A DNA stretch of 64,000 bases from Agromyces albus (GCF_004134825.1 NZ_SDPN01000008.1:55599-119598), one strand, 5' to 3'; positions 9,254 through 17,919 are shown, counted from the stretch's first letter. A program made the numbers and translations. Notes: generated from the letters alone by a model not told the origin.

Positions 9254-10222
9254 TCAGTCCTCCTGACCGAAGGCGCGGCGCTGCACGACGCGCAGGAAGA
9301 TGAAGGAGATCGCGAACGTCGCGAGCGCGATGATGATCGATGTCGCCGCCGCGGAGTAGACGTCGTCGCGCGTGAATGCGTCGCGGTAGACGAGCATGAG
9401 CGGCGACCAGCTCGTGGAGAGGCTGTTCGTGAGGGGCCGCAGGGTCGTCGGCTCGGCGAAGACCTGCAGCGTCGCGATCATCGAGAAGAGCGCCGTCATG
9501 ACGAGAGCCGGAGCGATGATCGGCACCTTGATGCGGAGCGCGATCTGCAGCTCGCTCGCCCCGTCGATCGTGGCCGCTTCGTAGATCTCGCTCGGCACGG
9601 CCTTGAGCGCGGTGTACATGACGATCATGTTGAAGCCCACGCCGCCCCAGAGGCCGATGTTCGCGATCGCGAACGTGACGAGCCCTGAGGAGAGCAGCGA
9701 CGGCACATCCCAGCCGAACTGCTCGAAGACCCAGTAGAAGGGGCTCACCGCGGGCAGGTAGAGGAAGCCCCACAGCAGCGACGAGATGACGGCCGGCACC
9801 GCGTAGGGCAGGAAGATCGAGGTGCGCGAGAAGGCCCTGGTGCGCGTGCGCTTCGCGTCGAGGAGGAGCGCGAACAGGAGCGCCAGGCCGAGCATCGCCG
9901 GCACGAGGATGAGCCCGTAGACGAGCACCCGGCCGACGCTCGCCCCGAACTCGGGATTGCCGAGGGCGCTCACGTAGTTCTCGAACCCCGCGAACACCTG
10001 CGATCGCGACCCCGAGCCGAGGCCGAGCCCCTCGACCATCTCCTTCTGGAAGCTGAGATAGAGGGTGTAGAAGATCGGGGCGGCCATGAAGACCGCGAAG
10101 AGCACGATGCCGGGGGCGAGCATCGCATAGGGCACGAGGGCCCGGCGCGCCTGGGTGCGCCGACGGGACGGGCGTTCCGGATGCCGCGTGGTGACGGGCG
10201 CCGACTCCACTGTCGCTGTCAT
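9254..10222 (-). CDS. Sugar ABC transporter permease, MalF type
   Basis: 322 residues with six predicted membrane spans and an EAA loop (YEAATIDGASELQIALRIKVP). The start follows an AGGAGAG Shine-Dalgarno. It lies between the binding lipoprotein and the MalG-type partner and is preceded by a strong hairpin in the gap after the binding protein gene. Role: uptake of an oligosaccharide, probably a beta-galactoside given the divergent GH35 gene. Confidence 0.93.
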   Translation of the reverse strand: MTATVESAPVTTRHPERPSRRRTQARRALVPYAMLAPGIVLFAVFMAAPIFYTLYLSFQKEMVEGLGLGSGSRSQVFAGFENYVSALGNPEFGASVGRVLVYGLILVPAMLGLALLFALLLDAKRTRTRAFSRTSIFLPYAVPAVISSLLWGFLYLPAVSPFYWVFEQFGWDVPSLLSSGLVTFAIANIGLWGGVGFNMIVMYTALKAVPSEIYEAATIDGASELQIALRIKVPIIAPALVMTALFSMIATLQVFAEPTTLRPLTNSLSTSWSPLMLVYRDAFTRDDVYSAAATSIIIALATFAISFIFLRVVQRRAFGQED

Positions 10223-10243
10223 GGTGGTTCTCTCTCCTGCTGA

Positions 10244-10272
10244 GGAGGGGGCGCCGCGCGGGCGCCCCCTCC
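10244..10272. terminator. Intercistronic hairpin between binding protein and permeases
   Basis: A perfect 12-bp stem, GGAGGGGGCGCC against GGCGCCCCCTCC, with a five-base loop, inside the 59-base gap after the binding protein stop. There is no clear U-tract. Such hairpins often act as partial terminators or 3' stabilisers that let the binding protein be made in excess over the permeases. Confidence 0.75.
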
Positions 10273-10281
10273 GGCCGCACG

Positions 10282-11589
10282 CTACTTGACCGTGAATCCG
10301 CTCGAGGTCATGTCGTCGACCGTGATCGTCTGCATCGCCGTGAGGGCGTCGAGGAACGCCTGCCGCGACTTCGCCTCGGCTGCCTTCGCGAACTCGTCGT
10401 TGTAGGCGCTGAACGCGACGTTCACGTTCGGGCCGTACTGGAACGGGGCGACGGATGCCGCAGCTCCAGCCGCGACGTCGTAGAAGTCGGGCTGGTTGCT
10501 GAAGAACTCGGGCGCCTCGGTGAGCGCACCCGCAGCCGCCGCGGTCGAGGCGGGGTAGATGCCCGTCTCGGTGACGAGCGCCGCGATCGCCTCGGGGTCG
10601 GTGTTCAGCCACGTGGCGAACTCGACGGCGGCCTCGACGTTCTTCGACTGCGTCGTGACCGCGGTCGACGAGCCGCCCCAGTTGCCGTTGCTCGGCTGCG
10701 AGGCGTCCCAATCGGGCAGCGCCGCGGCCTTCCAGAGTCCGGCGGTGTCGGCGGCGTTGCCCGAGAGCACGCCCGGACCCCACACGGCGCCGAGCCAGCC
10801 GACCTGCGTGCCGTCGTTCAGGCCCGCGTTCCATTCGGGCGTGTACATCGGCTTGTTGTCGATCACGCCCTCCTCGACGAGGCCGCCCCAGTAGTCGGCG
10901 ACCTTCTGGGTCGGCTCCTCGTCGATGCCGACGCCCCACGCGTCGCCGTCGATCGACCACCACTCGGAGTTCGCCTGCTGCGCGAGGCCCGCGAACCAGC
11001 CGGCGTCGTTCGCCGAGAAGGTGCCGAGGAACTTCGACGGGTCGGCCGTGTGCACGGCGCGGGCGACCTCGGCGTACTCGTCCCACGTGGTGGGGACCGA
11101 GAGGCCGAGCTGCTGGAAGACGTCGTCGCGGTAGTAGAACATCATGGGCCCGGTGTCCTGCGGAATCGCGTAGACCGCGTCGCCGCCGAGCGTCACGGAG
11201 TCCCAGACGCCGTCGGGGAACTCGCTCGCGATGTCGCTCGCACCCGCGTCGGCGAGGTCGGCGAGGGCGTCGGATGCCACGAGCGTCGGGATCTTCTGGT
11301 ACTCGGCCTGGATGAGGTCGGGAGCACCGCTGCCCGCCTTGATCGCGGTGAGGAGCTTCGTGATGGCGGGGTCGCCGCCGTCCTGCTTGTTGACGGTGAC
11401 CTGGATCTCGGGGTGCTCCTCGTTCCAGATGTCGACGACCTTGTCGAGGTTCGGCGCCCAGGCCCAGTAGGTGAGCTCCACCGGGTCGTCGGCGGTGCCG
11501 GCCTGGCCCGCGTCGGGCGCGCAACCCGTCATGATGAGTGCTGCGGCGGCGGCCGTGGCGAGAGCGCCGAGACGGAGTGTCCTACGCAT
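10282..11589 (-). CDS. Extracellular sugar-binding lipoprotein of the ABC importer
   Basis: 435 residues. A lipoprotein signal peptide ends at LIMTGC, followed by a solute-binding domain of the carbohydrate family (LTYWAWAPN at the start of the mature part). An AGGAGG Shine-Dalgarno lies four bases before the ATG, so this start is preferred over in-frame extensions reaching 11685, which overlap the operator. It is the first gene of the importer operon and delivers sugar to the two permeases. Confidence 0.93.
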   Translation of the reverse strand: MRRTLRLGALATAAAAALIMTGCAPDAGQAGTADDPVELTYWAWAPNLDKVVDIWNEEHPEIQVTVNKQDGGDPAITKLLTAIKAGSGAPDLIQAEYQKIPTLVASDALADLADAGASDIASEFPDGVWDSVTLGGDAVYAIPQDTGPMMFYYRDDVFQQLGLSVPTTWDEYAEVARAVHTADPSKFLGTFSANDAGWFAGLAQQANSEWWSIDGDAWGVGIDEEPTQKVADYWGGLVEEGVIDNKPMYTPEWNAGLNDGTQVGWLGAVWGPGVLSGNAADTAGLWKAAALPDWDASQPSNGNWGGSSTAVTTQSKNVEAAVEFATWLNTDPEAIAALVTETGIYPASTAAAAGALTEAPEFFSNQPDFYDVAAGAAASVAPFQYGPNVNVAFSAYNDEFAKAAEAKSRQAFLDALTAMQTITVDDMTSSGFTVK

Positions 11590-11660
11590 TTCGTCCTCCT
11601 TGTCGAAAGCTGTGTGAGAGTGCAGGGTCCGGCCGGAACTCCACGATGGAGTCGATCCAG

Positions 11661-11678
11661 ACTGTGTGCGCTCCCAGT
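11661..11678. promoter_or_regulatory. LacI-type operator, copy 1 (importer side)
   Basis: An 18-bp site, ACTGTGTGCGCTCCCAGT, which is the exact reverse complement of the site at 11750-11767. It contains the CGCTCCCA half-site of the CebR-type consensus. It overlaps the candidate -10 region of the importer operon. Confidence 0.8.
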
Positions 11679-11704
11679 AACACATAGTGGCGCTCGGCTG
11701 TCAA
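11676..11704 (-). promoter_or_regulatory. Promoter of the sugar importer operon
   Basis: A perfect TTGACA -35 (11704-11699) is followed after 17 bp by GTTACT as a likely -10 (11681-11676), which runs into operator copy 1. Repressor bound there would block RNA polymerase. Confidence 0.6.
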
Positions 11705-11749
11705 GCCAGCGCATTCAGAATGACACCGGTCGCCGCTTGCTGTGATAGA

Positions 11750-11767
11750 ACTGGGAGCGCACACAGT
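11750..11767. promoter_or_regulatory. LacI-type operator, copy 2 (GH35 side)
   Basis: An 18-bp site, ACTGGGAGCGCACACAGT, that ends just before the GAAGGAG ribosome binding site of the GH35 gene. It is a perfect inverted copy of operator 1, with starts 89 bp apart, which would also suit looping. Confidence 0.8.
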
Positions 11768-11784
11768 TGAAGGAGCACTTCGTC

Positions 11785-14151
11785 GTGACATCCGTCCTCC
11801 CCAGCCCGCGCTCGACGCCGACGTCGCAGCCGCTCTCCGTGACCCACGAACCCTGGGCCGAGCCGCTCACGCGGCCCGCGATGGGCACCACGATCGACCG
11901 GCACGAACGCGTCGCGCTCACGAGCCGCTACGTCGAGATCGCGGGCCGCCCCGCGATCCCCGTCTCGGGCGAGCTGCACTACAGCCGCGTGCCCCGCGCA
12001 CAGTGGGAGGAGCGGCTCCGGCTCATGCGTTCGGGCGGGGTCACGGTCGTCGCGGCGTATGTCATCTGGAACCACCACGAGGTCGAACCGGGCCGGCCGA
12101 GCTTCGAGGGCGACCTCGACGTCGCCGCATTCGTCTCGCTGTGCGCGGCGGTCGGCCTCGACGTCGTCATGCGGATCGGCCCGTGGTGCCACGGCGAGGT
12201 GCGCAACGGCGGCTTCCCCGATTGGATCCAGGATGCCCCGGTCGCACACCGCACTGACGACCCCGGCTACCTCGCGCTCGTCGAGCCGTGGTTCGCCGCG
12301 CTCGGACGCGAGCTCGCGCCGCTCTGCGGACCGGCGAGCAACGTCATCGCGATCCAGCTCGAGAACGAGCTCTACGACCAGCCGGGCCACCTCGCGACGC
12401 TCAAGGCGCTCGCCCGCCGGCACGGCATGACGGCACCCGTCTACACCGCCACGGCGTGGGGCGGCGCCGAGCTGCCCGCGGGCGAGGTGCTCCCCCTCTT
12501 CGGCGGCTACGGCGACGGCTTCTGGGTCGATGCCGACCACGACTGGGACACCACCTTCCGCGAGCACTTCTTCTTCTCGCACACGTGGGACGACCCCGGC
12601 ATCGGCGCCGACCTCCGCGACCACCCCGGCATCGGCCGCCGTGGCGAGACGCCTCGCCTTCCCTCAGCGTCGTTCCCGGCGGCGACGTGCGAGCTCGGTG
12701 GCGGCATGGCGACCGCCTACCACCGGCGTCCGCTCCTCGACGGCAAGGACATCGCGGCCGTCGCGCACAACAAGATCGGCAACGGCTCGGGCTGGCAGGG
12801 CTACTACATGTACGCGGGCGGCGTGAACCCGCGCCCTGCGCTGCAGGAGTCGCACGCCACGGGCTACCCGAACGACCTCCCCGAGTTCGACTACGACTTC
12901 CACGCCCCGATCGGCTCGGCCGGCCGGCTCGCCTCGAGCCACGCCGAACTGCGCCGCCAGCATGCGTTCCTCGCCGCCTTCGGACCGGCCATCGCCGAGA
13001 TGCCCTCGACCCTGCCCGAGCGCCTGCCCGCCGGGGTCGACGACGCGATCACCCTGCGCTGGGCGCTGCGCAGCGACGGCGAGTCGGGCTGGGTGTTCGT
13101 CACCTGGCAGCAGCCCCACGTTGCGCTCGAGACCTACCGCGGTGCGCAGTTCGCCGTGACCCTCGACCGCGGAAGGACCGTGTTCCCGCACGCGCCCGTC
13201 GACGTTCCCGCGGGCACGATCGCGCACTGGCCCGTGAACCTCGAGCTCGGCGGCGTGCGCCTCGACTGGGCGACCGCTTCGCCGCTCACGGTGCTCGGCG
13301 GCGAGCATCCCACGCTCGTCGTCGTCGCCGAGGCGGGCATCCCCGTCGAGATCGCGGCGCAGGGCGCCACCGTCGAGACGGACCCGGATGCCGCGATCAC
13401 GAGCCCCGCTCCGGGCGTCTTCGTGGTCGACACGAGCGAGGTTCGGCGCCTCGAGCTCGTGCAGGGCGAGGGCCGGCTCGCGGTGCTCGTCGTGCCCGCG
13501 GCATCCGCCCGGCTCGTCTGGGTGCTCGACGCGACCGGCGAGCGCCGGCTCGTGCTCTCGGCTGCGCCCGTTCATGAAGACGCAGCCGGGGCACTCGTCG
13601 CGCGTTCCGCGTCGGCGCCCGCGGTGCAGGAGTACCACGTGCAGGCCGGCCGCTTCGAGCCGGTGACGTTCGCGGCGCGAGCGCCTGGCCGTGACGAACT
13701 CGTCGAGGTCTCCGCGCCGCAGCACGGCGAAGTGCCGCCCGCGAGCTATGGCCACCGGGCGGGCCGGGCGTCGGCGCCGACGCGCGAGGACGTCGCCCGG
13801 TACGGCACCGCGTGGACCATCTCTCTCCCGCCGAAGGGCCACGGGATGCGCACCCTCGAGATCGAGTGGGCGGGCGACGTCGCGCGACTCGAACTCGACG
13901 GCGAGGTCGTGGCCGACCGGTTCTGGGACGGCACGCCGTGGACGATCGGGCTCGACGCGCTCGGCGCGCCCGGAGCGCTCGGCGATGGCAACGGCCCCGT
14001 CGAGCTCACGCTGCGCATCGTGCCGCTGCACCCCGAGGCATCCGTGCACCTCCCGGCCGCTGCCGCCGCTCGTCGCGAGACGAACCACGGCCCGCTCATC
14101 GCACTCGACTCGGTGCGCCTCGTCGAGGCGCCGGCCTGGCGCGAGGCGTAG
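11785..14151 (+). CDS. GH35 beta-galactosidase
   Basis: 788 residues from the GTG at 11785, chosen because GAAGGAG lies nine bases upstream; a TTG at 11767 would place the start inside the operator. The N-terminal TIM barrel has GH35 landmarks: SGELHYSR, RIGPWCHGEVRNGG, and IQLENELYD with the predicted acid/base glutamate after Asn. C-terminal beta-sandwich regions follow. No signal peptide is visible, so it is probably cytoplasmic and hydrolyses terminal galactose from an imported beta-galactoside. It is transcribed divergently from the ABC importer and shares its operators. Confidence 0.92.
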   Translation: MTSVLPSPRSTPTSQPLSVTHEPWAEPLTRPAMGTTIDRHERVALTSRYVEIAGRPAIPVSGELHYSRVPRAQWEERLRLMRSGGVTVVAAYVIWNHHEVEPGRPSFEGDLDVAAFVSLCAAVGLDVVMRIGPWCHGEVRNGGFPDWIQDAPVAHRTDDPGYLALVEPWFAALGRELAPLCGPASNVIAIQLENELYDQPGHLATLKALARRHGMTAPVYTATAWGGAELPAGEVLPLFGGYGDGFWVDADHDWDTTFREHFFFSHTWDDPGIGADLRDHPGIGRRGETPRLPSASFPAATCELGGGMATAYHRRPLLDGKDIAAVAHNKIGNGSGWQGYYMYAGGVNPRPALQESHATGYPNDLPEFDYDFHAPIGSAGRLASSHAELRRQHAFLAAFGPAIAEMPSTLPERLPAGVDDAITLRWALRSDGESGWVFVTWQQPHVALETYRGAQFAVTLDRGRTVFPHAPVDVPAGTIAHWPVNLELGGVRLDWATASPLTVLGGEHPTLVVVAEAGIPVEIAAQGATVETDPDAAITSPAPGVFVVDTSEVRRLELVQGEGRLAVLVVPAASARLVWVLDATGERRLVLSAAPVHEDAAGALVARSASAPAVQEYHVQAGRFEPVTFAARAPGRDELVEVSAPQHGEVPPASYGHRAGRASAPTREDVARYGTAWTISLPPKGHGMRTLEIEWAGDVARLELDGEVVADRFWDGTPWTIGLDALGAPGALGDGNGPVELTLRIVPLHPEASVHLPAAAAARRETNHGPLIALDSVRLVEAPAWREA

Positions 14152-14187
14152 GAGGGCGACTGCGCGAGACTTCGCGGTTCGGTTGCC

Positions 14188-14928
14188 TCAGGCCTGCGTG
14201 GGCTGCGGCGCGAAGCCGGTCTGCAGACGGCCGACGCCGTCGTACTCGACCTCGAGGGCATCGGATGCTGCGGGCGCCATCACCGCGACGATCGGACCGC
14301 CGGCCGGCGACCACTCGATGCTGCCGCGCTCGAACGCAGCCCGGTGCACCCCGGACTCGACCTCGACGACGACGTCGCTGACGGGCACGCCGAGCGCCGA
14401 GTTCTCCCAGCCGAGAAGGGCCCAGATGTCACGCACCATGCCGTGCACGATGGCGGCACCGTGGAGGGGCGTCCAGTAGATGGAACCGCCCTCGAAGTGC
14501 GCGAAGCGGCCGGGGCTCGGCGCGGCGGCACCATTGGCCCGGAACGGCTGCTCGTCAGTGGTCGGGAAGCCGAGGAACGACGCCGTTCCGCCCTCGGCCT
14601 TCCAGCGCTCGGCGATGGCGCCGTGCACCTCGTGAGCACCGGTGCGCTCCGACCAGTACACGGAACCGTGCGTGAACTCGCGGTGATACGCGTCGGCGGT
14701 GCCGATGCGGGTGTGCAGCCCGGTCGCCTCGCCCAGCCACGGGTGCTCGGCGCGCTTGGCGCTGATCGCCGGCACCGCGACGAGCAGCCGGTTGGTCGGG
14801 TCGTACCGCACGGCGGTGCGGAAGTCGCTCCAGCTGAGGGCTCGGTCGACGCGGGTCGCATGGACCTCGTCGGGGCGAGCGGCGTTCGGGTGGCTGCGCC
14901 GCGCGATGCGCGTCATCCGCTCAGTCAT
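14188..14928 (-). CDS. LGFP-repeat protein
   Basis: 246 residues with about three LGFP-type repeats. Recognisable units are SFLGFPTTDEQ, HFEGGSIYW and ALGVPVSDV, each with the G-S-I/V-Y/E-W pattern. These repeats are usually cell-wall associated in actinobacteria and are often fused to hydrolases, but here there is no catalytic domain and no obvious signal peptide. An AGAGGA Shine-Dalgarno supports MTERMTR as start. It is divergent from nothing obvious; a repeat pair lies upstream at 15120. Confidence 0.8.
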   Translation of the reverse strand: MTERMTRIARRSHPNAARPDEVHATRVDRALSWSDFRTAVRYDPTNRLLVAVPAISAKRAEHPWLGEATGLHTRIGTADAYHREFTHGSVYWSERTGAHEVHGAIAERWKAEGGTASFLGFPTTDEQPFRANGAAAPSPGRFAHFEGGSIYWTPLHGAAIVHGMVRDIWALLGWENSALGVPVSDVVVEVESGVHRAAFERGSIEWSPAGGPIVAVMAPAASDALEVEYDGVGRLQTGFAPQPTQA

Positions 14929-15119
14929 CGATCGTCCTCTCGCTCTGAATTGGGAAGCCGGCCTGCACCGGTGTTCGGGTCCACGGGTGCACGGCCGGCT
15001 CTGAATCGACTTCCCACAGTGACAGTTCCCCCTGCGGTCCATAGGACGACGATCGTCTCCGACCATACGGTCACCGGCCGACAGGGGGAATCAGGGGTAC
15101 CCCTGATCTTCTGCGGGCC

Positions 15120-15222
15120 CCGGTGGTTGAGTAGCCCGCGAAGCAGGCGTATCGAAACCACCACCCCGGGCAATGTGGTTTCGATACGCGTCGCGCTCCG
15201 CGCGGCGCTACTCAACCACCGG
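15120..15222. repeat. Palindromic repeat, inverted pair overlapping a tetR stop codon
   Basis: Two facing arms with the same conserved words as the pair at 4606. The right arm has diverged in its inner hairpin (GCGCTCCGCGC). The TGA of the TetR gene lies inside the right arm. The rest of the 283-base gap before the LGFP gene shows no other gene. Confidence 0.9.
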
Positions 15223-15796
15223 GCAGCGCAGCGCGAGCGATCGCGACCGTGGTCTTCACGATGAAGGCTCGGCGCTCGGCCGTGCGCCCGGCACTCGCAC
15301 CGACGAGGTACCCGTCGAGGTGCGCGAGCACCGGCCACGCGTTCACGAGGGTCACGATCGTGAGGAGGATTTCTCCCGCCATCGCGCGGTCGACGCCCGG
15401 CAGCAGCTCCTGGAAGCGCTGCACTTTCGCGTCGTGGTACGCGACCCGCGCCGCGTCGGTGGCGGCGGCGCCGCGTTCGAGGCCCTCCCAGAACACGAGT
15501 CGCGGGATGGTGGTGTCGGCGAGGTGATGGTCGAACAGGCGCCCGGCGTAGTCGCCCGCCGCCTCGGGCCCCTCCCCGGTCATCGGCACCTCGTCCATCA
15601 TCGCCCGCAGGCGGGTGCCGAGCACCGTGGCGAAGAGCTCGTCCTTCTTGCCGAAGTACTGGTAGATGCGCTCCTTGTTGACGCCGGCGGATGCCGCGAT
15701 CCGGTCGATGCGCGCGCCCGCGAGCCCGTGCGCGCTGAACTCCGCCGTCGCCGCGTCGAGCAGGAGGCGCTTCGTGCGCTCGGTGTCCCAGGCCAT
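15212..15796 (-). CDS. TetR-family repressor of the adjacent small membrane protein gene
   Basis: 194 residues. The N-terminal HTH includes RIDRIAASAGVNKERIYQYF (about 34-53), followed by a helical ligand domain. The start MAWDTER is chosen because an upstream extension would run into the operator. The last residues (LPGG-stop) are encoded by the palindromic repeat, so the repeat provides the terminator codon and C-terminal end. It is divergent from the two-helix protein at 15896, with two inverted CAACTAT-CAGTTG sites between them, implying autoregulation and control of that gene. Confidence 0.9.
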   Translation of the reverse strand: MAWDTERTKRLLLDAATAEFSAHGLAGARIDRIAASAGVNKERIYQYFGKKDELFATVLGTRLRAMMDEVPMTGEGPEAAGDYAGRLFDHHLADTTIPRLVFWEGLERGAAATDAARVAYHDAKVQRFQELLPGVDRAMAGEILLTIVTLVNAWPVLAHLDGYLVGASAGRTAERRAFIVKTTVAIARAALPGG

Positions 15797-15813
15797 GTCG
15801 CCCAGTCTATCTA

Positions 15814-15877
15814 TTTCCAACTGGATAGTTGCGAAATACTCCAGGGCGTGATTCACTTACAACTATTCAGTTGGAAA
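15814..15877. promoter_or_regulatory. Paired TetR operators
   Basis: TTTCCAACTGGATAGTTG (15814-15831) and CAACTATTCAGTTGGAAA (15860-15877) are inverted copies with one mismatch. Each core CAACT-N4-AGTTG is itself palindromic. They flank the centre of the divergent promoter region between tetR and the small membrane protein gene. Confidence 0.8.
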
Positions 15878-15895
15878 CATCGAGGAGCACACCAC

Positions 15896-16204
15896 ATGAC
15901 CACCGAATCCATCGCCACCGACTCCGCGACCCCGCCCGCCGTCGGGCCGGCCGTCACGCCCGCTTCCGCGCCGGCCGGGCCGCCCTCGGTGCACGTGCGC
16001 GCCGTCATCACGTGGCTCGCCATCTTCCCGCTCGTCGCGATCGGCATGCTCGCGATGGCGCCGATCTCCGAGTCGTGGCATCCGGTGCTGCGCGCCTTCG
16101 TGCTGACGCTCATCGTCGTGCCGCTCGCGGTCTACCTCGTCGTGCCGCAGCTCATGCGCGGGTACGGCGCGCTGCGCCGCCGCGCGCGTTCCGTGGTCGA
16201 GTAG
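15896..16204 (+). CDS. Small two-helix membrane protein, likely TetR target
   Basis: 102 residues: a Pro/Ala-rich N-terminus, then two hydrophobic helices (ITWLAIFPLVAIGMLAM and FVLTLIVVPLAVYLVV) and a basic tail. The membrane part resembles the hydrophobic C-terminal region of some membrane-linked antibiotic biosynthesis monooxygenases, but the monooxygenase domain is absent. A GAGGAG ribosome site precedes the ATG. Its last residues, VVE-stop, come from a shortened copy of the palindromic repeat. Function unknown. Confidence 0.75.
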   Translation: MTTESIATDSATPPAVGPAVTPASAPAGPPSVHVRAVITWLAIFPLVAIGMLAMAPISESWHPVLRAFVLTLIVVPLAVYLVVPQLMRGYGALRRRARSVVE

Positions 16205-16224
16205 CCGCGCTACTCAACCACCGG
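16191..16224. repeat. Shortened palindromic repeat shared by two convergent gene ends
   Basis: CCGTGGTCGAGTAG joined directly to CGCGCTACTCAACCACC. The inner parts of both arms are deleted. The TAG of the upstream gene and the TAG of the opposing DUF1353 gene both lie in this element, so both proteins end in VVE. Confidence 0.8.
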
Positions 16225-16959
16225 ACCACCGGGGGGTCGCACCGTCGGCCGCAGCACGCCCGCGGGATCACCACCGCTCACGAGCTCGACGAGCGCTTCG
16301 AGCAGCCGGAACGGCACGAGCGCCGCGACGTGCACGAGGAACAGCGGCCCCACGACCGCGAGTGAGAACGTGAGCAGGAGCTGCAGCGGCGCGAGCCTCG
16401 CCCAGGGCACCGCGGCGAGCGCGGGCACGAGCACGAGCGCCAGCCACGCGGGATTCCAGAAGGCCGCGACGGATGCCGCGAGCACGACGAGCGCCCCCAC
16501 GACCGATTGCACGACCAGCAGCCACCCGAGCAGCCCGCCGTAAACGCGCTCGCGATCGGCCGAGACCCAGGCCCACATCAGCCATGCACGCAGCAGCGGC
16601 ACCCGCTGCTCACGCAACGCCGTGCGGAACACCCGGTCGTCTTCCCGCCGCTGCGCGAGCGCGGCGGCTCGATCGCCGAGCTCGGCCGCGGCGATCGACT
16701 GCTCGTCATGCAGCACCGCGGGCGCCGACTGCCGCCCGTAGCTCGCGATGAATCCCCACAGCGGAGTCGGCACCGACGCGAGGTCGGTGACGGCGTGGGC
16801 TCCGGATGCCTCGGCGCGCGCCGGCACCCGATAGCGACGCCCCGAGACGGGGTCGAGGTACACGATGGGCGCGCGCAGCTCGAACCGGTAGCCGTCGGCG
16901 GGACGTTCGGCGAGCAGCAGCTCGTCGAGCGGCCGGCCGTCGTCGGTGAGGAACGGCAT
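16210..16959 (-). CDS. DUF1353 protein with C-terminal membrane helices
   Basis: 249 residues. The N-terminal part matches DUF1353: TDLASVPTPLWGF followed by YGRQSAPAVLHDE, a pattern with conserved Asp, His and Asp. The second half has three or four hydrophobic segments (LLGWLLVVQSVVGALVVLAA, LALVLVPALAAVPWA, LLLTFSLAVVGPLFLVHVAAL), which is not usual for the short phage-type DUF1353 proteins. The tail GGPVVE-stop is repeat-encoded. Biochemical role unknown. Confidence 0.8.
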   Translation of the reverse strand: MPFLTDDGRPLDELLLAERPADGYRFELRAPIVYLDPVSGRRYRVPARAEASGAHAVTDLASVPTPLWGFIASYGRQSAPAVLHDEQSIAAAELGDRAAALAQRREDDRVFRTALREQRVPLLRAWLMWAWVSADRERVYGGLLGWLLVVQSVVGALVVLAASVAAFWNPAWLALVLVPALAAVPWARLAPLQLLLTFSLAVVGPLFLVHVAALVPFRLLEALVELVSGGDPAGVLRPTVRPPGGPVVE

Positions 16960-16998
16960 CGTGGTCTCCTTCGCTCTCGAACATCCTGCCGGGTGCGA

Positions 16999-17919
16999 TC
17001 AGCCGAGCAGCAGCGCCACCGCGAAGAGCACCGGAACCGACCCGATCGTCGTGACGAACACCGTGTCGCGTGCGACGATCTCGCCCGTCTCGTAGCGCTG
17101 CGCGAAGACGAAGACGTTCTGCGCCGTCGGCAGTGCTGCGAGCACGGTGACCGCGTAGAGCTCGATGCCCGTGAGCCCGAACACGAACGCGCCCACCGCC
17201 CACGCGACGAGCGGCATCGCGAGGAGCTTCAGCGCCGCGGCGAAGAACACCTCGCCCCGGCCGCTGCCCGGCTCGAGGAGCCGTTGGCCGTGCAGCGACA
17301 AGCCGTAGGTGATGAGCATGAGCGGCACCGCCGCCTGCCCGATGAGCTGGATCGGCTCGATCACGATCGGCGGCAGCTCGAGCCCCGACACCGAGACGAG
17401 CACGCCGGCGAGCGAGCCGACGATGATCGGGTTCGAGATGGTCGAGCGCGCGATCGCCCACGCCGAGGTGTGGCCGTGCACCCGCGCACCGAGGATCGCG
17501 AGGGCCACCGGCGCGAACAACAGCAACTGCAGGAGCACGACCGGGGCGGAATACGCCGCGTCGCCCAGCATGTAGACCGCGATCGGGATGCCGAAGTTGT
17601 TGCCGTTCACGTATCCCGCCGAGAGCGAGCCGATCACGGTGCGCTCGATGCCGCGCCGCCACACGAAGAGCGACACGAGCCCGAAGATCAGCATCATGGC
17701 CACGGCCGCGATCGCCGAGACCGGCAGGAGCGCCGAGAACAGGGCGGCGACGTCGGCGGTGGCGAGCACCGAGAACAGCAGGAACGGCGCGAGCACGTTG
17801 AAGTTCAGCCGCGCGAGCATCGGGCGCGCCTCGGGGCCGAGCGTGCCCGTGCGGGCGGCGACGTAGCCGAGGAACACCGCGAGGGCGATGACGGCGAACC
17901 CGGTGAAGATCTGGATCAC
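16999..17919 (-). CDS. AEC-family (auxin efflux carrier-like) transporter
   Basis: 306 residues from the GTG at 17919, which matches the family length. An extension to 18033 would begin inside a palindromic repeat and adds a charged tail. About ten hydrophobic segments, with the conserved NGNNFGIPIAVYMLG and the C-terminal LPTAQNVFVFAQ region of the family. Such proteins export or import small organic anions such as malate. The ribosome site is weak. A repeat arm lies in the promoter region. Confidence 0.88.
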   Translation of the reverse strand: MIQIFTGFAVIALAVFLGYVAARTGTLGPEARPMLARLNFNVLAPFLLFSVLATADVAALFSALLPVSAIAAVAMMLIFGLVSLFVWRRGIERTVIGSLSAGYVNGNNFGIPIAVYMLGDAAYSAPVVLLQLLLFAPVALAILGARVHGHTSAWAIARSTISNPIIVGSLAGVLVSVSGLELPPIVIEPIQLIGQAAVPLMLITYGLSLHGQRLLEPGSGRGEVFFAAALKLLAMPLVAWAVGAFVFGLTGIELYAVTVLAALPTAQNVFVFAQRYETGEIVARDTVFVTTIGSVPVLFAVALLLG

